Source: Auanema rhodensis | Taxonomy: Eukaryota > Nematoda > Chromadorea > Rhabditida > Rhabditidae | NCBI GenBank assembly: GCA_964057225.1 | Contig: OZ059894.1 | Span: 23,962,476-24,026,475 of the forward strand | Direction: 5' to 3' | Length of the DNA stretch: 64,000 nucleotides | In this document: positions 1 to 12,496 of the stretch, piece after piece | How positions within the stretch are numbered: the first letter of the stretch is position 1 | Layout of the letters: each line of letters begins with the position of its first letter | Program-made: the position numbers and the translations under genes | Notes under the pieces: model-generated | What the model was told of the DNA's origin: nothing | The model's database searches: none | The model's input: the letters and a program-made list of their open reading frames with translations, nothing else

Positions 1-176
1 ATTAGTCTAAAAACAAATTTTTATTGATATTGGTGCATGGTAACCATGACTTTGAAATTTACGTGAACTTTAATTTATGCTAATTAAATGTACACGTGAT
101 GTGCACTTGGTATGTAACTTGCTTCACGTGAAAGATAAAGAGATGCGGTTTTCAAAATTAGATTCCACATGTCCAT
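1..176 (+). repeat. Reference monomer M1 (G35/T71 type, T120 and A167 variants)
   Basis: This is the first monomer and sets the coordinate frame used for all others. It has G at 35 and T at 71, the commonest haplotype. It also carries C-to-T at 120, which removes a CpG spanning 120-121, and C-to-A at 167 in the C-run near the monomer end. The same rare pair recurs in M21 (from 3521) and M31 (from 5281), each followed by the same M2-type monomer with T7 and a G in the poly-T tract. That recurrence is what shows the higher-order repeat at the left end. The consensus holds five CpGs (62, 95, 120, 127, 146), three ACGTGA hexamers (61, 94, 126), a GGTAACC (39-45) and a GTGCAC (101-106). Confidence 0.95.
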
Positions 177-562
177 ATTAGTTTAAAAACAAATGTTTAT
201 TGATATTGGTTCATGGTAACCATGACTTTGAAATTTACGTGAACTTCAATTTATGCTAATTAAATGTACACGTGATGTGCACTTGGTATGTAACTCGCTT
301 CACGTGAAAGATAAAGAGATGCGGTTTTCAAAATTAGATTCCCCATGTCCATATTAGTCTAAAAACAACTTTTTATTGATCTTGGTTCATGGTAACCATG
401 ACTTTGAAATTTACGTGAACTTCAATTTATGCTAATTAAATGTACACGTGATGTGCACTTGGTATGTAACTCGCTTCACGTGAAAGATAAAGAGATGCGG
501 TTTTCAAAATTAGATTCCCCATGTCCATATTAGTCTAAAAACAAATTTTTATTGATATTGGT

Positions 563-577
563 TCATGGTAACCATGA
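563..577. other. Dyad 1 (monomer positions 35-49), shown in M4
   Basis: The 15-base element TCATGGTAACCATGA is a perfect inverted repeat with 7-base arms around one central base (monomer position 42). It recurs in nearly every T35 copy. In G35 copies the outermost pair is lost and 6-base arms remain. G42 copies (14650, 22218, 22570 and in M276, M292, M307) change only the central base and leave both arms intact. M258 carries a GTAGCC variant that breaks one arm pair. A protein-binding or cruciform-forming role is inference; the symmetry is directly visible. Confidence 0.8.
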
Positions 578-579
578 CT

Positions 580-601
580 TTGAAATTTACGTGAACTTCA
601 A
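580..601. other. Dyad 2 (monomer positions 52-73) around a TACGTG loop, shown in M4
   Basis: TTGAAATT at 580-587 and AACTTCAA at 594-601 form inverted arms, seven of eight pairs matching, around the hexamer TACGTG. The innermost ACGT is itself palindromic, giving a centre at monomer position 62.5. C71 pairs with G54 across the dyad. In the alternative T71 state this becomes a G-T wobble in a folded strand, or a mismatch in the duplex dyad. A63 copies (M67, M71) break the central CpG. Confidence 0.65.
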
Positions 602-620
602 TTTATGCTAATTAAATGTA

Positions 621-634
621 CACGTGATGTGCAC
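621..634. other. CACGTG palindrome next to GTGCAC (monomer positions 93-106), shown in M4
   Basis: A 6-base CACGTG palindrome (621-626, centre 95.5 in the monomer) is followed two bases later by the palindrome GTGCAC (629-634). CACGTG is the core recognised by many bHLH and plant bZIP (G-box) factors; whether anything binds it here is unknown. C105 copies (for example 14361, 19993, M152, M161, M163, M179, M209, M257, M321, M364) destroy GTGCAC. M137 and M165 change CACGTG to GACGTG. Confidence 0.7.
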
Positions 635-650
635 TTGGTATGTAACTCGC

Positions 651-660
651 TTCACGTGAA
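651..660. other. Ten-base palindrome TTCACGTGAA (monomer positions 123-132), shown in M4
   Basis: This is a perfect 10-base palindrome centred at monomer position 127.5 and the longest gapless one in the unit. It is conserved in most copies. Recurrent lineage variants strike its right edge and the next base: T131 (M52, M55, M59), T131+G132 (M188, M225, M238, M254, M266, M333), G131 (M190, M227, M268, M335) and C133 just outside (M341, M342, M354, M355). A125 affects the left arm (M237, M248, M288, M303, M312). Function is not known. Confidence 0.75.
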
Positions 661-1408
661 AGATAAAGAGATGCGGTTTTCAAAATTAGATTCCCCATGT
701 CCATATTAGTCTAAAAACAAATTTTTATTGATATTGGTTCATGGTAACCATGACTTTGAAATTTACGTGAACTTCAATTTATGCTAATTAAATCTACACG
801 TGATGTGCACTTGGTATGTAACTCGCTTCACGTGAAAGATAAAGAGATGCGGTTTTCAAAATTAGATTCCCCATGTCCATATTAGTCTAAAAACAAATTT
901 TTATTGATATTGGTTCATGGTAACCATGACTTTGAAATTTACGTGAACTTTAATTTATGCTAATTAAATGTACACGTGATGTGCACTTGGTATGTAACTC
1001 GCTTCACGTGAAAGATAAAGAGATGCGGTTTTCAAAATTAGATTCCCCATGTCCATATTAGTCTAAAAACAAATTTTTATTGATATTGGTTCATGGTAAC
1101 CATGACTTTGAAATTTACGTGAACTTTAATTTATGCTAATTAAATGTACACGTGATGTGCACTTGGTATGTAACTCGCTTCACGTGAAAGATAAAGAGAT
1201 GCGGTTTTCAAAATTAGATTCCCCATGTCCATATTAGTCTAAAAACAAATTTTTATTGATATTGGTTCATGGTAACCATGACTTTGAAATTTACGTGAAC
1301 TTCAATTTATGCTAATTAAATGTACACGTGATGTGCACTTGGTATGTAACTCGCTTCACGTGAAAGATAAAGAGATGCGGTTTTCAAAATTAGATTCCCC
1401 ATGTCCAT

Positions 1409-4400
1409 ATTAGTTTAAAAACAAATTTTTATTGATATTGGTTCATGGTAACCATGACTTTGAAATTTACGTGAACATCAATTTATGCTAATTAAATGTA
1501 CACGTGATGTGCACTTGGTATGTAACTCGCTTCACGTGAAAGATAAAGAGATGCGGTTTTCAAAATTAGATTCCCCATGTCCATATTAGTCTAAAAACAA
1601 CTTTTTATTGATCTTGGTTCATGGTAACCATGACTTTGAAATTTACGTGAACTTCAATTTATGCTAATTAAATGTACACGTGATGTGCACTTGGTATGTA
1701 ACTCGCTTCACGTGAAAGATAAAGAGATGCGGTTTTCAAAATTAGATTCCCCATGTCCATATTAGTCTAAAAACAAATTTTTATTGATATTGGTTCATGG
1801 TAACCATGACTTTGAAATTTACGTGAACTTCAATTTATGCTAATTAAATGTACACGTGATGTGCACTTGGTATGTAACTCGCTTCACGTGAAAGATAAAG
1901 AGATGCGGTTTTCAAAATTAGATTCCCCATGTCCATATTAGTCTAAAAACAAATTTTTATTGATATTGGTTCATGGTAACCATGACTTTGAAATTTACGT
2001 GAACTTCAATTTATGCTAATTAAATCTACACGTGATGTGCACTTGGTATGTAACTCGCTTCACGTGAAAGATAAAGAGATGCGGTTTTCAAAATTAGATT
2101 CCCCATGTCCATATTAGTCTAAAAACAAATTTTTATTGATATTGGTGCATGGTAACCATGACTTTGAAATTTACGTGAACTTCAATTTATGCTAATTAAA
2201 TGTACACGTGATGTGCACTTGGTATGTAACTCGCTTCACGTGAAAGATAAAGAGATGCGGTTTTCAAAATTAGATTCCCCATGTCCATATTAGTCTAAAA
2301 ACAAATTTTTATTGATATTGGTTCATGGTAACCATTACTTTGAAATTTACGTGAACTTTAATTTATGCTAATTAAATGTACACGTGATGTGCACTTGGTA
2401 TGTAACTCGCTTCACGTGAAAGATAAAGAGATGCGGTTTTCAAAATTAGATTCCCCATGTCCATATTAGTCTAAAAACAAATTTTTATTGATATTGGTTC
2501 ATGGTAACCATGACTTTGAAATTTACGTGAACTTCAATTTATGCTAATTAAATGTACACGTGATGTGCACTTGGTATGTAACTCGCTTCACGTGAAAGAT
2601 AAAGAGATGCGGTTTTCAAAATTAGATTCCCCATGTCCATATTAGTCTAAAAACAAATTTTTATTGATATTGGTTCATGGTAACCATGACTTTGAAATTT
2701 ACGTGAACTTTAATTTATGCTAATTAAATGTACACGTGATGTGCACTTGGTATGTAACTCGCTTCACGTGAAAGATAAAGAGATGCGGTTTTCAAAATTA
2801 GATTCCCCATGTCCATATTAGTCTAAAAACAAATTTTTATTGATATTGGTGCATGGTAACCATGACTTTGAAATTTACGTGAACTTTAATTTATGCTAAT
2901 TAAATGTACACGTGATGTGCACTTGGTATGTAACTCGCTTCACGTGAAAGATGAAGAGATGCGGTTTTCAAAATTAGATTCCCCATGTCCATATTAGTCT
3001 AAAAACAAATTTTTATTGATATTGGTGCATGGTAACCATGACTTTGAAATTTACGTGAACTTTAATTTATGCTAATTAAATGTACACGTGATGTGCACTT
3101 GGTATGTAACTCGCTTCACGTGAAAGATAAAGAGATACGGTTTTCAAAATTAGATTCCCCATGTCCATATTAGTCTAAAAACAAATTTTTATTGATATTG
3201 GTTCATGATAACCATGACTTTGAAATTTACGTGAACTTCAATTTATGCTAATTAAATGTACACGTGATGTGCACTTGGTATGTAACTCGCTTCACGTGAA
3301 AGATAAAGAGATGCGGTTCTCAAAATTAGATTCCCCATGTCCATATTAGTCTAAAAACAAATTTTTATTGATATTGGTGCATGGTAACCATGACTTTGAA
3401 ATTTACGTGAACTTTAATTTATGCTAATTAAATGTACACGTGATGTGCACTTGGTATGTAACTCGCTTCACGTGAAAGATAAAGAGATGCGGTTTTCAAA
3501 ATTAGATTCCCCATGTCCATATTAGTCTAAAAACAAATTTTTATTGATATTGGTGCATGGTAACCATGACTTTGAAATTTACGTGAACTTTAATTTATGC
3601 TAATTAAATGTACACGTGATGTGCACTTGGTATGTAACTTGCTTCACGTGAAAGATAAAGAGATGCGGTTTTCAAAATTAGATTCCACATGTCCATATTA
3701 GTTTAAAAACAAATGTTTATTGATATTGGTTCATGGTAACCATGACTTTGAAATTTACGTGAACTTCAATTTATGCTAATTAAATGTACACGTGATGTGC
3801 ACTTGGTATGTAACTCGCTTCACGTGAAAGATAAAGAGATGCGGTTTTCAAAATTAGATTCCCCATGTCCATATTAGTCTAAAAACAACTTTTTATTGAT
3901 CTTGGTTCATGGTAACCATGACTTTGAAATTTACGTGAACTTCAATTTATGCTAATTAAATGTACACGTGATGTGCACTTGGTATGTAACTCGCTTCACG
4001 TGAAAGATAAAGAGATGCGGTTTTCAAAATTAGATTCCCCATGTCCATATTAGTCTAAAAACAAATTTTTATTGATATTGGTTCATGGTAACCATGACTT
4101 TGAAATTTACGTGAACTTCAATTTATGCTAATTAAATGTACACGTGATGTGCACTTGGTATGTAACTCGCTTCACGTGAAAGATAAAGAGATGCGGTTTT
4201 CAAAATTAGATTCCCCATGTCCATATTAGTCTAAAAACAAATTTTTATTGATATTGGTTCATGGTAACCATGACTTTGAAATTTACGTGAACTTCAATTT
4301 ATGCTAATTAAATCTACACGTGATGTGCACTTGGTATGTAACTCGCTTCACGTGAAAGATAAAGAGATGCGGTTTTCAAAATTAGATTCCCCATGTCCAT

Positions 4401-7400
4401 ATTAGTCTAAAAACAAATTTTTATTGATATTGGTTCATGGTAACCATGACTTTGAAATTTACGTGAACTTTAATTTATGCTAATTAAATGTACACGTGAT
4501 GTGCACTTGGTATGTAACTCGCTTCACGTGAAAGATAAAGAGATGCGGTTTTCAAAATTAGATTCCCCATGTCCATATTAGTCTAAAAACAAATTTTTAT
4601 TGATATTGGTTCATGGTAACCATGACTTTGAAATTTACGTGAACTTCAATTTATGCTAATTAAATGTACACGTGATGTGCACTTGGTATGTAACTCGCTT
4701 CACGTGAAAGATAAAGAGATGCGGTTTTCAAAATTAGATTCCCCATGTCCATATTAGTCTAAAAACAAATTTTTATTGATATTGGTTCATGGTAACCATG
4801 ACTTTGAAATTTACGTGAACTTTAATTTATGCTAATTAAATGTACACGTGATGTGCACTTGGTATGTAACTCGCTTCACGTGAAAGATAAAGAGATGCGG
4901 TTTTCAAAATTAGATTCCCCATGTCCATATTAGTCTAAAAACAAATTTTTATTGATATTGGTGCATGGTAACCATGACTTTGAAATTTACGTGAACTTCA
5001 ATTTATGCTAATTAAATGTACACGTGATGTGCACTTGGTATGTAACTCGCTTCACGTGAAAGATAAAGAGATGCGGTTCTCAAAATTAGATTCCCCATGT
5101 CCATATTAGTCTAAAAACAAATTTTTATTGATATTGGTGCATGGTAACCATGACTTTGAAATTTACGTGAACTTTAATTTATGCTAATTAAATGTACACG
5201 TGATGTGCACTTGGTATGTAACTCGCTTCACGTGAAAGATAAAGAGATGCGGTTTTCAAAATTAGATTCCCCATGTCCATATTAGTCTAAAAACAAATTT
5301 TTATTGATATTGGTGCATGGTAACCATGACTTTGAAATTTACGTGAACTTTAATTTATGCTAATTAAATGTACACGTGATGTGCACTTGGTATGTAACTT
5401 GCTTCACGTGAAAGATAAAGAGATGCGGTTTTCAAAATTAGATTCCACATGTCCATATTAGTTTAAAAACAAATGTTTATTGATATTGGTTCATGGTAAC
5501 CATGACTTTGAAATTTACGTGAACTTCAATTTATGCTAATTAAATGTACACGTGATGTGCACTTGGTATGTAACTCGCTTCACGTGAAAGATAAAGAGAT
5601 GCGGTTTTCAAAATTAGATTCCCCATGTCCATATTAGTCTAAAAACAACTTTTTATTGATCTTGGTTCATGGTAACCATGACTTTGAAATTTACGTGAAC
5701 TTCAATTTATGCTAATTAAATGTACACGTGATGTGCACTTGGTATGTAACTCGCTTCACGTGAAAGATAAAGAGATGCGGTTTTCAAAATTAGATTCCCC
5801 ATGTCCATATTAGTCTAAAAACAAATTTTTATTGATATTGGTTCATGGTAACCATGACTTTGAAATTTACGTGAACTTCAATTTATGCTAATTAAATGTA
5901 CACGTGATGTGCACTTGGTATGTAACTCGCTTCACGTGAAAGATAAAGAGATGCGGTTTTCAAAATTAGATTCCCCATGTCCATATTAGTCTAAAAACAA
6001 ATTTTTATTGATATTGGTTCATGGTAACCATGACTTTGAAATTTACGTGAACTTCAATTTATGCTAATTAAATCTACACGTGATGTGCACTTGGTATGTA
6101 ACTCGCTTCACGTGAAAGATAAAGAGATGCGGTTTTCAAAATTAGATTCCCCATGTCCATATTAGTCTAAAAACAAATTTTTATTGATATTGGTTCATGG
6201 TAACCATGACTTTGAAATTTACGTGAACTTTAATTTATGCTAATTAAATGTACACGTGATGTGCACTTGGTATGTAACTCGCTTCACGTGAAAGATAAAG
6301 AGATGCGGTTTTCAAAATTAGATTCCCCATGTCCATATTAGTCTAAAAACAAATTTTTATTGATATTGGTTCATGGTAACCATGACTTTGAAATTTACGT
6401 GAACTTCAATTTATGCTAATTAAATGTACACGTGATGTGCACTTGGTATGTAACTCGCTTCACGTGAAAGATAAAGAGATGCGGTTTTCAAAATTAGATT
6501 CCCCATGTCCATATTAGTCTAAAAACAAATTTTTATTGATATTGGTTCATGGTAACCATGACTTTGAAATTTACGTGAACTTTAATTTATGCTAATTAAA
6601 TGTACACGTGATGTGCACTTGGTATGTAACTCGCTTCACGTGAAAGATAAAGAGATGCGGTTTTCAAAATTAGATTCCCCATGTCCATATTAGTCTAAAA
6701 ACAAATTTTTATTGATATTGGTGCATGGTAACCATGACTTTGAAATTTACGTGAACTTTAATTTATGCTAATTAAATGTACACGTGATGTGCACTTGGTA
6801 TGTAACTCGCTTCACGTGAAAGATAAAGAGATACGGTTTTCAAAATTAGATTCCCCATGTCCATATTAGTCTAAAAACAAATTTTTATTGATATTGGTTC
6901 ATGGTAACCATGACTTTGAAATTTACGTGAACTTCAATTTATGCTAATTAAATGTACACGTGATGTGCACTTGGTATGTAACTCGCTTCACGTGAAAGAT
7001 AAAGAGATGCGGTTTTCAAAATTAGATTCCCCATGTCCATATTAGTTTAAAAACAAATTTTTATTGATATTGGTTCATGGTAACCATGACTTTGAAATTT
7101 ACGTGAACTTCAATTTATGCTAATTAAATGTACACGTGATGTGCACTTGGTATGTAACTCGCTTCACGTGAAAGATAAAGAGATGCGGTTTTCAAAATTA
7201 GATTCCCCATGTCCATATTAGTCTAAAAACAACTTTTTATTGATCTTGGTTCATGGTAACCATGACTTTGAAATTTACGTGAACTTCAATTTATGCTAAT
7301 TAAATGTACACGTGATGTGCACTTGGTATGTAACTCGCTTCACGTGAAAGATAAAGAGATGCGGTTTTCAAAATTAGATTCCCCATGTCCATATTAGTCT

Positions 7401-8800
7401 AAAAACAAATTTTTATTGATATTGGTTCATGGTAACCATGACTTTGAAATTTACGTGAACTTCAATTTATGCTAATTAAATGTACACGTGATGTGCACTT
7501 GGTATGTAACTCGCTTCACGTGAAAGATAAAGAGATGCGGTTTTCAAAATTAGATTCCCCATGTCCATATTAGTCTAAAAACAAATTTTTATTGATATTG
7601 GTTCATGGTAACCATGACTTTGAAATTTACGTGAACTTCAATTTATGCTAATTAAATCTACACGTGATGTGCACTTGGTATGTAACTCGCTTCAAGTGAA
7701 AGATAAAGAGATGCGGTTTTCAAAATTGGATTCCCCATGTCCATATTAGTCTAAAAACAAATTTTTATTGATATTGGTGCATGGTAACCATGACTTTGAA
7801 ATTTACGTGAACTTTAATTTATGCTAATTAAATGTACACGTGATGTGCACTTGGTATGTAACTCGCTTCACGTGAAAGATAAAGAGATGCGGTTTTCAAA
7901 ATTAGATTCCCCATGTCCATATTAGTCTAAAAACAAATTTTTATTGATATTGGTTCATGGTAACCATGACTTTGAAATTTACGTGAACTTTAATTTATGC
8001 TAATTAAATGTACACGTGATGTGCACTTGGTATGTAACTCGCTTCACGTGAAAGATAAAGAGATGCGGTTTTCAAAATTAGATTCCCCATGTCCATATTA
8101 GTCTAAAAACAAATTTTTATTGATATTGGTTCATGGTAACCATGACTTTGAAATTTACGTGAACTTCAATTTATGCTAATTAAATGTACACGTGATGTGC
8201 ACTTGGTATGTAACTCGCTTCACGTGAAAGATAAAGAGATGCGGTTTTCAAAGTTAGATTCCCCATGTCCATATTAGTCTAAAAACAAATTTTTATTGAT
8301 ATTGGTTCATGGTAACCATGACTTTGAAATTTACGTGAACTTTAATTTATGCTAATTAAATGTACACGTGATGTGCACTTGGTATGTAACTCGCTTCACG
8401 TGAAAGATAAAGAGATGCGGTTTTCAAAATTAGATTCCCCATGTCCATATTAGTCTAAAAACAAATTTTTATTGATATTGGTGCATGGTAACCATGACTT
8501 TGAAATTTACGTGAACTTTAATTTATGCTAATTAAATGTACACGTGATGTGCACTTGGTATGTAACTCGCTTCACGTGAAAGATGAAGAGATGCGGTTTT
8601 CAAAATTAGATTCCCCATGTCCATATTAGTCTAAAAACAAATTTTTATTGATATTGGTGCATGGTAACCATGACTTTGAAATTTACGTGAACTTTAATTT
8701 ATGCTAATTAAATGTACACGTGATGTGCACTTGGTATGTAACTCGCTTCACGTGAAAGATAAAGAGATACGGTTTTCAAAATTAGATTCCCCATGTCCAT
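1409..8800 (+). repeat. Dispersed 10-monomer block, offset 32 monomers (1409-3168 and 7041-8800)
   Basis: M9-M18 and M41-M50 show the same order of markers: T7; C17+C29; plain T35/C71; C90; a G35 copy; T35/T71; T35/C71; T35/T71; a copy reading 'agatgaag' near 2951 and 8583; then A145. The offset is 5632 bp. M13 is G35/C71 whereas its partner M45 is G35/T71, so one exchange or mutation separates them. M44 has two private changes, in TTCACGTGAA and near position 159. The 10-mer HOR lies between and overlaps these copies, giving nested duplications. Confidence 0.8.
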
Positions 8801-9856
8801 ATTAGTCTAAAAACAAATTTTTATTGATATTGGTGCATGGTAACCATGACTTTGAAATTTACGTGAACTTTAATTTATGCTAATTAAATGTACACGTGAT
8901 GTGCACTTGGTATGTAACTCGCTTCACGTGAAAGATAAAGAGATGCGGTTTTCAAAATTAGATTCCCCATGTCCATATTAGTCTAAAAACAAATTTTTAT
9001 TGATATTGGTTCATGGTAACCATGACTTTGAAATTTACGTGAACTTTAATTTATGCTAATTAAATGTACACGTGATGTGCACTTGGTATGTAACTCGCTT
9101 CACGTGTAAGATAAAGAGATGCGGTTTTCAAAATTAGATTCCCCATGTCCATATTAGTCTAAAAACAAATTTTTATTGATATTGGTGCATGGTAACCATG
9201 ACTTTGAAATTTACGTGAACTTTAATTTATGTTAATTAAATGTACACGTGATGTGCACTTGGTATGTAACTCGCTTCACGTGAAAGATAAAGAGATACGG
9301 TTTTCAAAATTAGATTCCCCATGTCCATATTAGTCTAAAAACAAATTTTTATTGATATTGGTGCATGGTAACCATGACTTTGAAATTTACGTGAACTTTA
9401 ATTTATGCTAATTAAATGTACACGTGATGTGCACTTGGTATGTAACTCGCTTCACGTGAAAGATAAAGAGATGCGGTTTTCAAAATTAGATTCCCCATGT
9501 CCATATTAGTCTAAAAACAAATTTTTATTGATATTGGTTCATGGTAACCATGACTTTGAAATTTACGTGAACTTTAATTTATGCTAATTAAATGTACACG
9601 TGATGTGCACTTGGTATGTAACTCGCTTCACGTGTAAGATAAAGAGATGCGGTTTTCAAAATTAGATTCCCCATGTCCATATTAGTCTAAAAACAAATTT
9701 TTATTGATATTGGTGCATGGTAACCATGACTTTGAAATTTACGTGAACTTTAATTTATGCTAATTAAATGTACACGTGATGTGCACTTGGTATGTAACTC
9801 GCTTCACGTGAAAGATAAAGAGATACGGTTTTCAAAATTAGATTCCCCATGTCCAT
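8801..9856 (+). repeat. Tandem 3-monomer repeat (2 x 528 bp)
   Basis: M51-M53 (8801-9328) and M54-M56 (9329-9856) both read G35/T71, then T35/T71 with T131, then G35/T71 with A145. The only difference noticed is a private 'gttaatt' change in M53 near 9232. The T131 lineage appears once more in M59 (10209-10384). This is a local in-register duplication. Confidence 0.85.
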
Positions 9857-11264
9857 ATTAGTATAAAAACAAATTTTTATTGATATTGGTTCATGGTAAC
9901 CATGACTTTGAAATTTACGTGAACTTTAATTTATGCTAATTAAATGTACACGTGATGTGCACTTGGTATGTAACTCGCTTCACGTGAAAGATAAAGAGAT
10001 GCGGTTTTCAAAATTAGATTCCCCATGTCCATATTAGTCTAAAAACAACTTTTTATTGATATTGGTTCATGGTAACCATGACTTTGAAATTTACGTGAAC
10101 TTCAATTTATGCTAATTAAATGTACACGTGATGTGCACTTGGTATGTAACTCGCTTCACGTGAAAGATAAAGAGATGCGGTTTTCAAAATTAGATTCCCC
10201 ATGTCCATATTAGTCTAAAAACAAATTTTTATTGATATTGGTTCATGGTAACCATGACTTTGAAATTTACGTGAACTTTAATTTATGCTAATTAAATGTA
10301 CACGTGATGTGCACTTGGTATGTAACTCGCTTCACGTGTAAGATAAAGAGATGCGGTTTTCAAAATTAGATTCCCCATGTCCATATTAGTCTAAAAACAA
10401 ATTTTTATTGATATTGGTGCATGGTAACCATGACTTTGAAATTTACGTGAACTTTAATTTATGCTAATTAAATGTACACGTGATGTGCACTTGGTATGTA
10501 ACTCGCTTCACGTGAAAGATAAAGAGATGCGGTTTTCAAAATTAGATTCCCCATGTCCATATTAGTCTAAAAACAAATTTTTATTGATATTGGTTCATGG
10601 TAACCATGACTTTGAAATTTACGTGAACTTTAATTTATGCTAATTAAATGTACACGTGATGTGCACTTGGTATGTAACTCGCTTCACGTGAAAGATAAAG
10701 AGATGCGGTTTTCAAAATTAGATTCCCCATGTCCATATTAGTCTAAAAACAAATTTTTATTGATATTGGTTCATGGTAACCATGACTTTGAAATTTACGT
10801 GAACTTCAATTTATGCTAATTAAATGTACACGTGATGTGCACTTGGTATGTAACTCGCTTCATGTGAAAGATAAAGAGATGCGGTTTTCAAAATTAGATT
10901 CCCCATGTCCATATTAGTTTAAAAACAAATTTTTATTGATATTGGTTCATGGTAACCATGACTTTGAAATTTACGTGAACTTCAATTTATGCTAATTAAA
11001 TGTACACGTGATGTGCACTTGGTATGTAACTCGCTTCACGTGAAAGATAAAGAGATGCGGTTTTCAAAATTAGATTCCCCATGTCCATATTAGTCTAAAA
11101 ACAACTTTTTATTGATATTGGTTCATGGTAACCATGACTTTGAAATTTACGTGAACTTCAATTTATGCTAATTAAATGTACACGTGATGTGCACTTGGTA
11201 TGTAACTCGCTTCACGTGAAAGATAAAGAGATGCGGTTTTCAAAATTAGATTCCCCATGTCCAT

Positions 11265-12496
11265 ATTAGTCTAAAAACAAATTTTTATTGATATTGGTTT
11301 ATGGTAACCATGACTTTGAAATTTACGTGAACTTCAATTTATGCTAATTAAATGTACACGTGATGTGCACTTGGTATGTAACTCGCTTCACGTGAAAGAT
11401 AAAGAGATGCGGTTTTCAAAATTAGATTCCCCATGTCCATATTAGTCTAAAAACAAATTTTTATTGATATTGGTTCATGGTAACCATGACTTTGAAATTT
11501 ACGTGAACTTCAATTTATGCTAATTAAATGTACACGTGATGTGCACTTGGTATGTAACTCGCTTCACGTGAAAGATAAAGAGATGCGGTTTTCAAAATTA
11601 GATTCCCCATGTCCATATTAGTCTAAAAACAAATTTTTATTGATATTGGTGCATGGTAACCATGACTTTGAAATTTACATGAACTTTAATTTATGCTAAT
11701 TAAATGTACACGTGATGTGCACTTGGTATGTAACTCGCTTCACGTGAAAGATAAAGAGATGCGGTTTTCAAAATTAGATTCCCCATGTCCATATTAGTCT
11801 AAAAACAAATTTTTATTGATATTGGTTCATGGTAACCATGACTTTGAAATTTACGTGAACTTCAATTTATGCTAATTAAATGTACACGTGATGTGCACTT
11901 GGTATGTAACTCGCTTCACGTGAAAGATAAAGAGATGCGGTTTTCAAAATTAGATTCCCCATGTCCATATTAGTCTAAAAACAAATTTTTATTGATATTG
12001 GTTTATGGTAACCATGACTTTGAAATTTACGTGAACTTCAATTTATGCTAATTAAATGTACACGTGATGTGCACTTGGTATGTAACTCGCTTCACGTGAA
12101 AGATAAAGAGATGCGGTTTTCAAAATTAGATTCCCCATGTCCATATTAGTCTAAAAACAAATTTTTATTGATATTGGTTCATGGTAACCATGACTTTGAA
12201 ATTTACGTGAACTTCAATTTATGCTAATTAAATGTACACGTGATGTGCACTTGGTATGTAACTCGCTTCACGTGAAAGATAAAGAGATGCGGTTTTCAAA
12301 ATTAGATTCCCCATGTCCATATTAGTCTAAAAACAAATTTTTATTGATATTGGTGCATGGTAACCATGACTTTGAAATTTACATGAACTTTAATTTATGC
12401 TAATTAAATGTACACGTGATGTGCACTTGGTATGTAACTCGCTTCACGTGAAAGATAAAGAGATGCGGTTTTCAAAATTAGATTCCCCATGTCCAT
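11265..12496 (+). repeat. 4-monomer duplication (704-bp offset) marked by T36 and A63
   Basis: M65-M67 (11265-11792) and M69-M71 (11969-12496) share the order T36/C71, T35/C71, G35/T71 with A63. The T36 changes lie at 11300 and 12004 and the A63 changes 704 bp apart. M68 is the fourth member; M72, its counterpart, is T35/T71 instead of T35/C71, so the second copy ends there. Confidence 0.85.

Larger units (their letters stand above)
1..6688 (+). repeat. 10-monomer HOR (1760 bp) at the left end
   Basis: The marker series T120/A167, then T7 with a changed T-tract, then C17+C29, then plain T35/C71, then C90, then T35/T71 occurs at M1-M6 (1-1056), M21-M26 (3521-4576) and M31-M36 (5281-6336). M21-M28 (3521-4928) and M31-M38 (5281-6688) match in all eight successive monomers by diagnostic sites, a 1760-bp offset. 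M29 and M39 then differ (G35/C71 with C151 versus G35/T71 with A145), so the 10-mer is not exact over its whole length. The first two copies are separated by 20 monomers. Confidence 0.85.

Noticed and set aside
101-160. Promoter or replication-origin motifs from AT-rich tracts
   Set aside because: A/T tracts and TAATTA-like stretches are expected at 68% A+T and I see no specific consensus or transcript evidence.
620-627. Budding-yeast CDEI-like site (minus strand ATCACGTG) as a point centromere
   Set aside because: It fits the short CDEI consensus, but it recurs in every monomer, no CDEIII-like element accompanies it, and a large satellite array is the opposite of a point centromere. A CACGTG core is common by chance.
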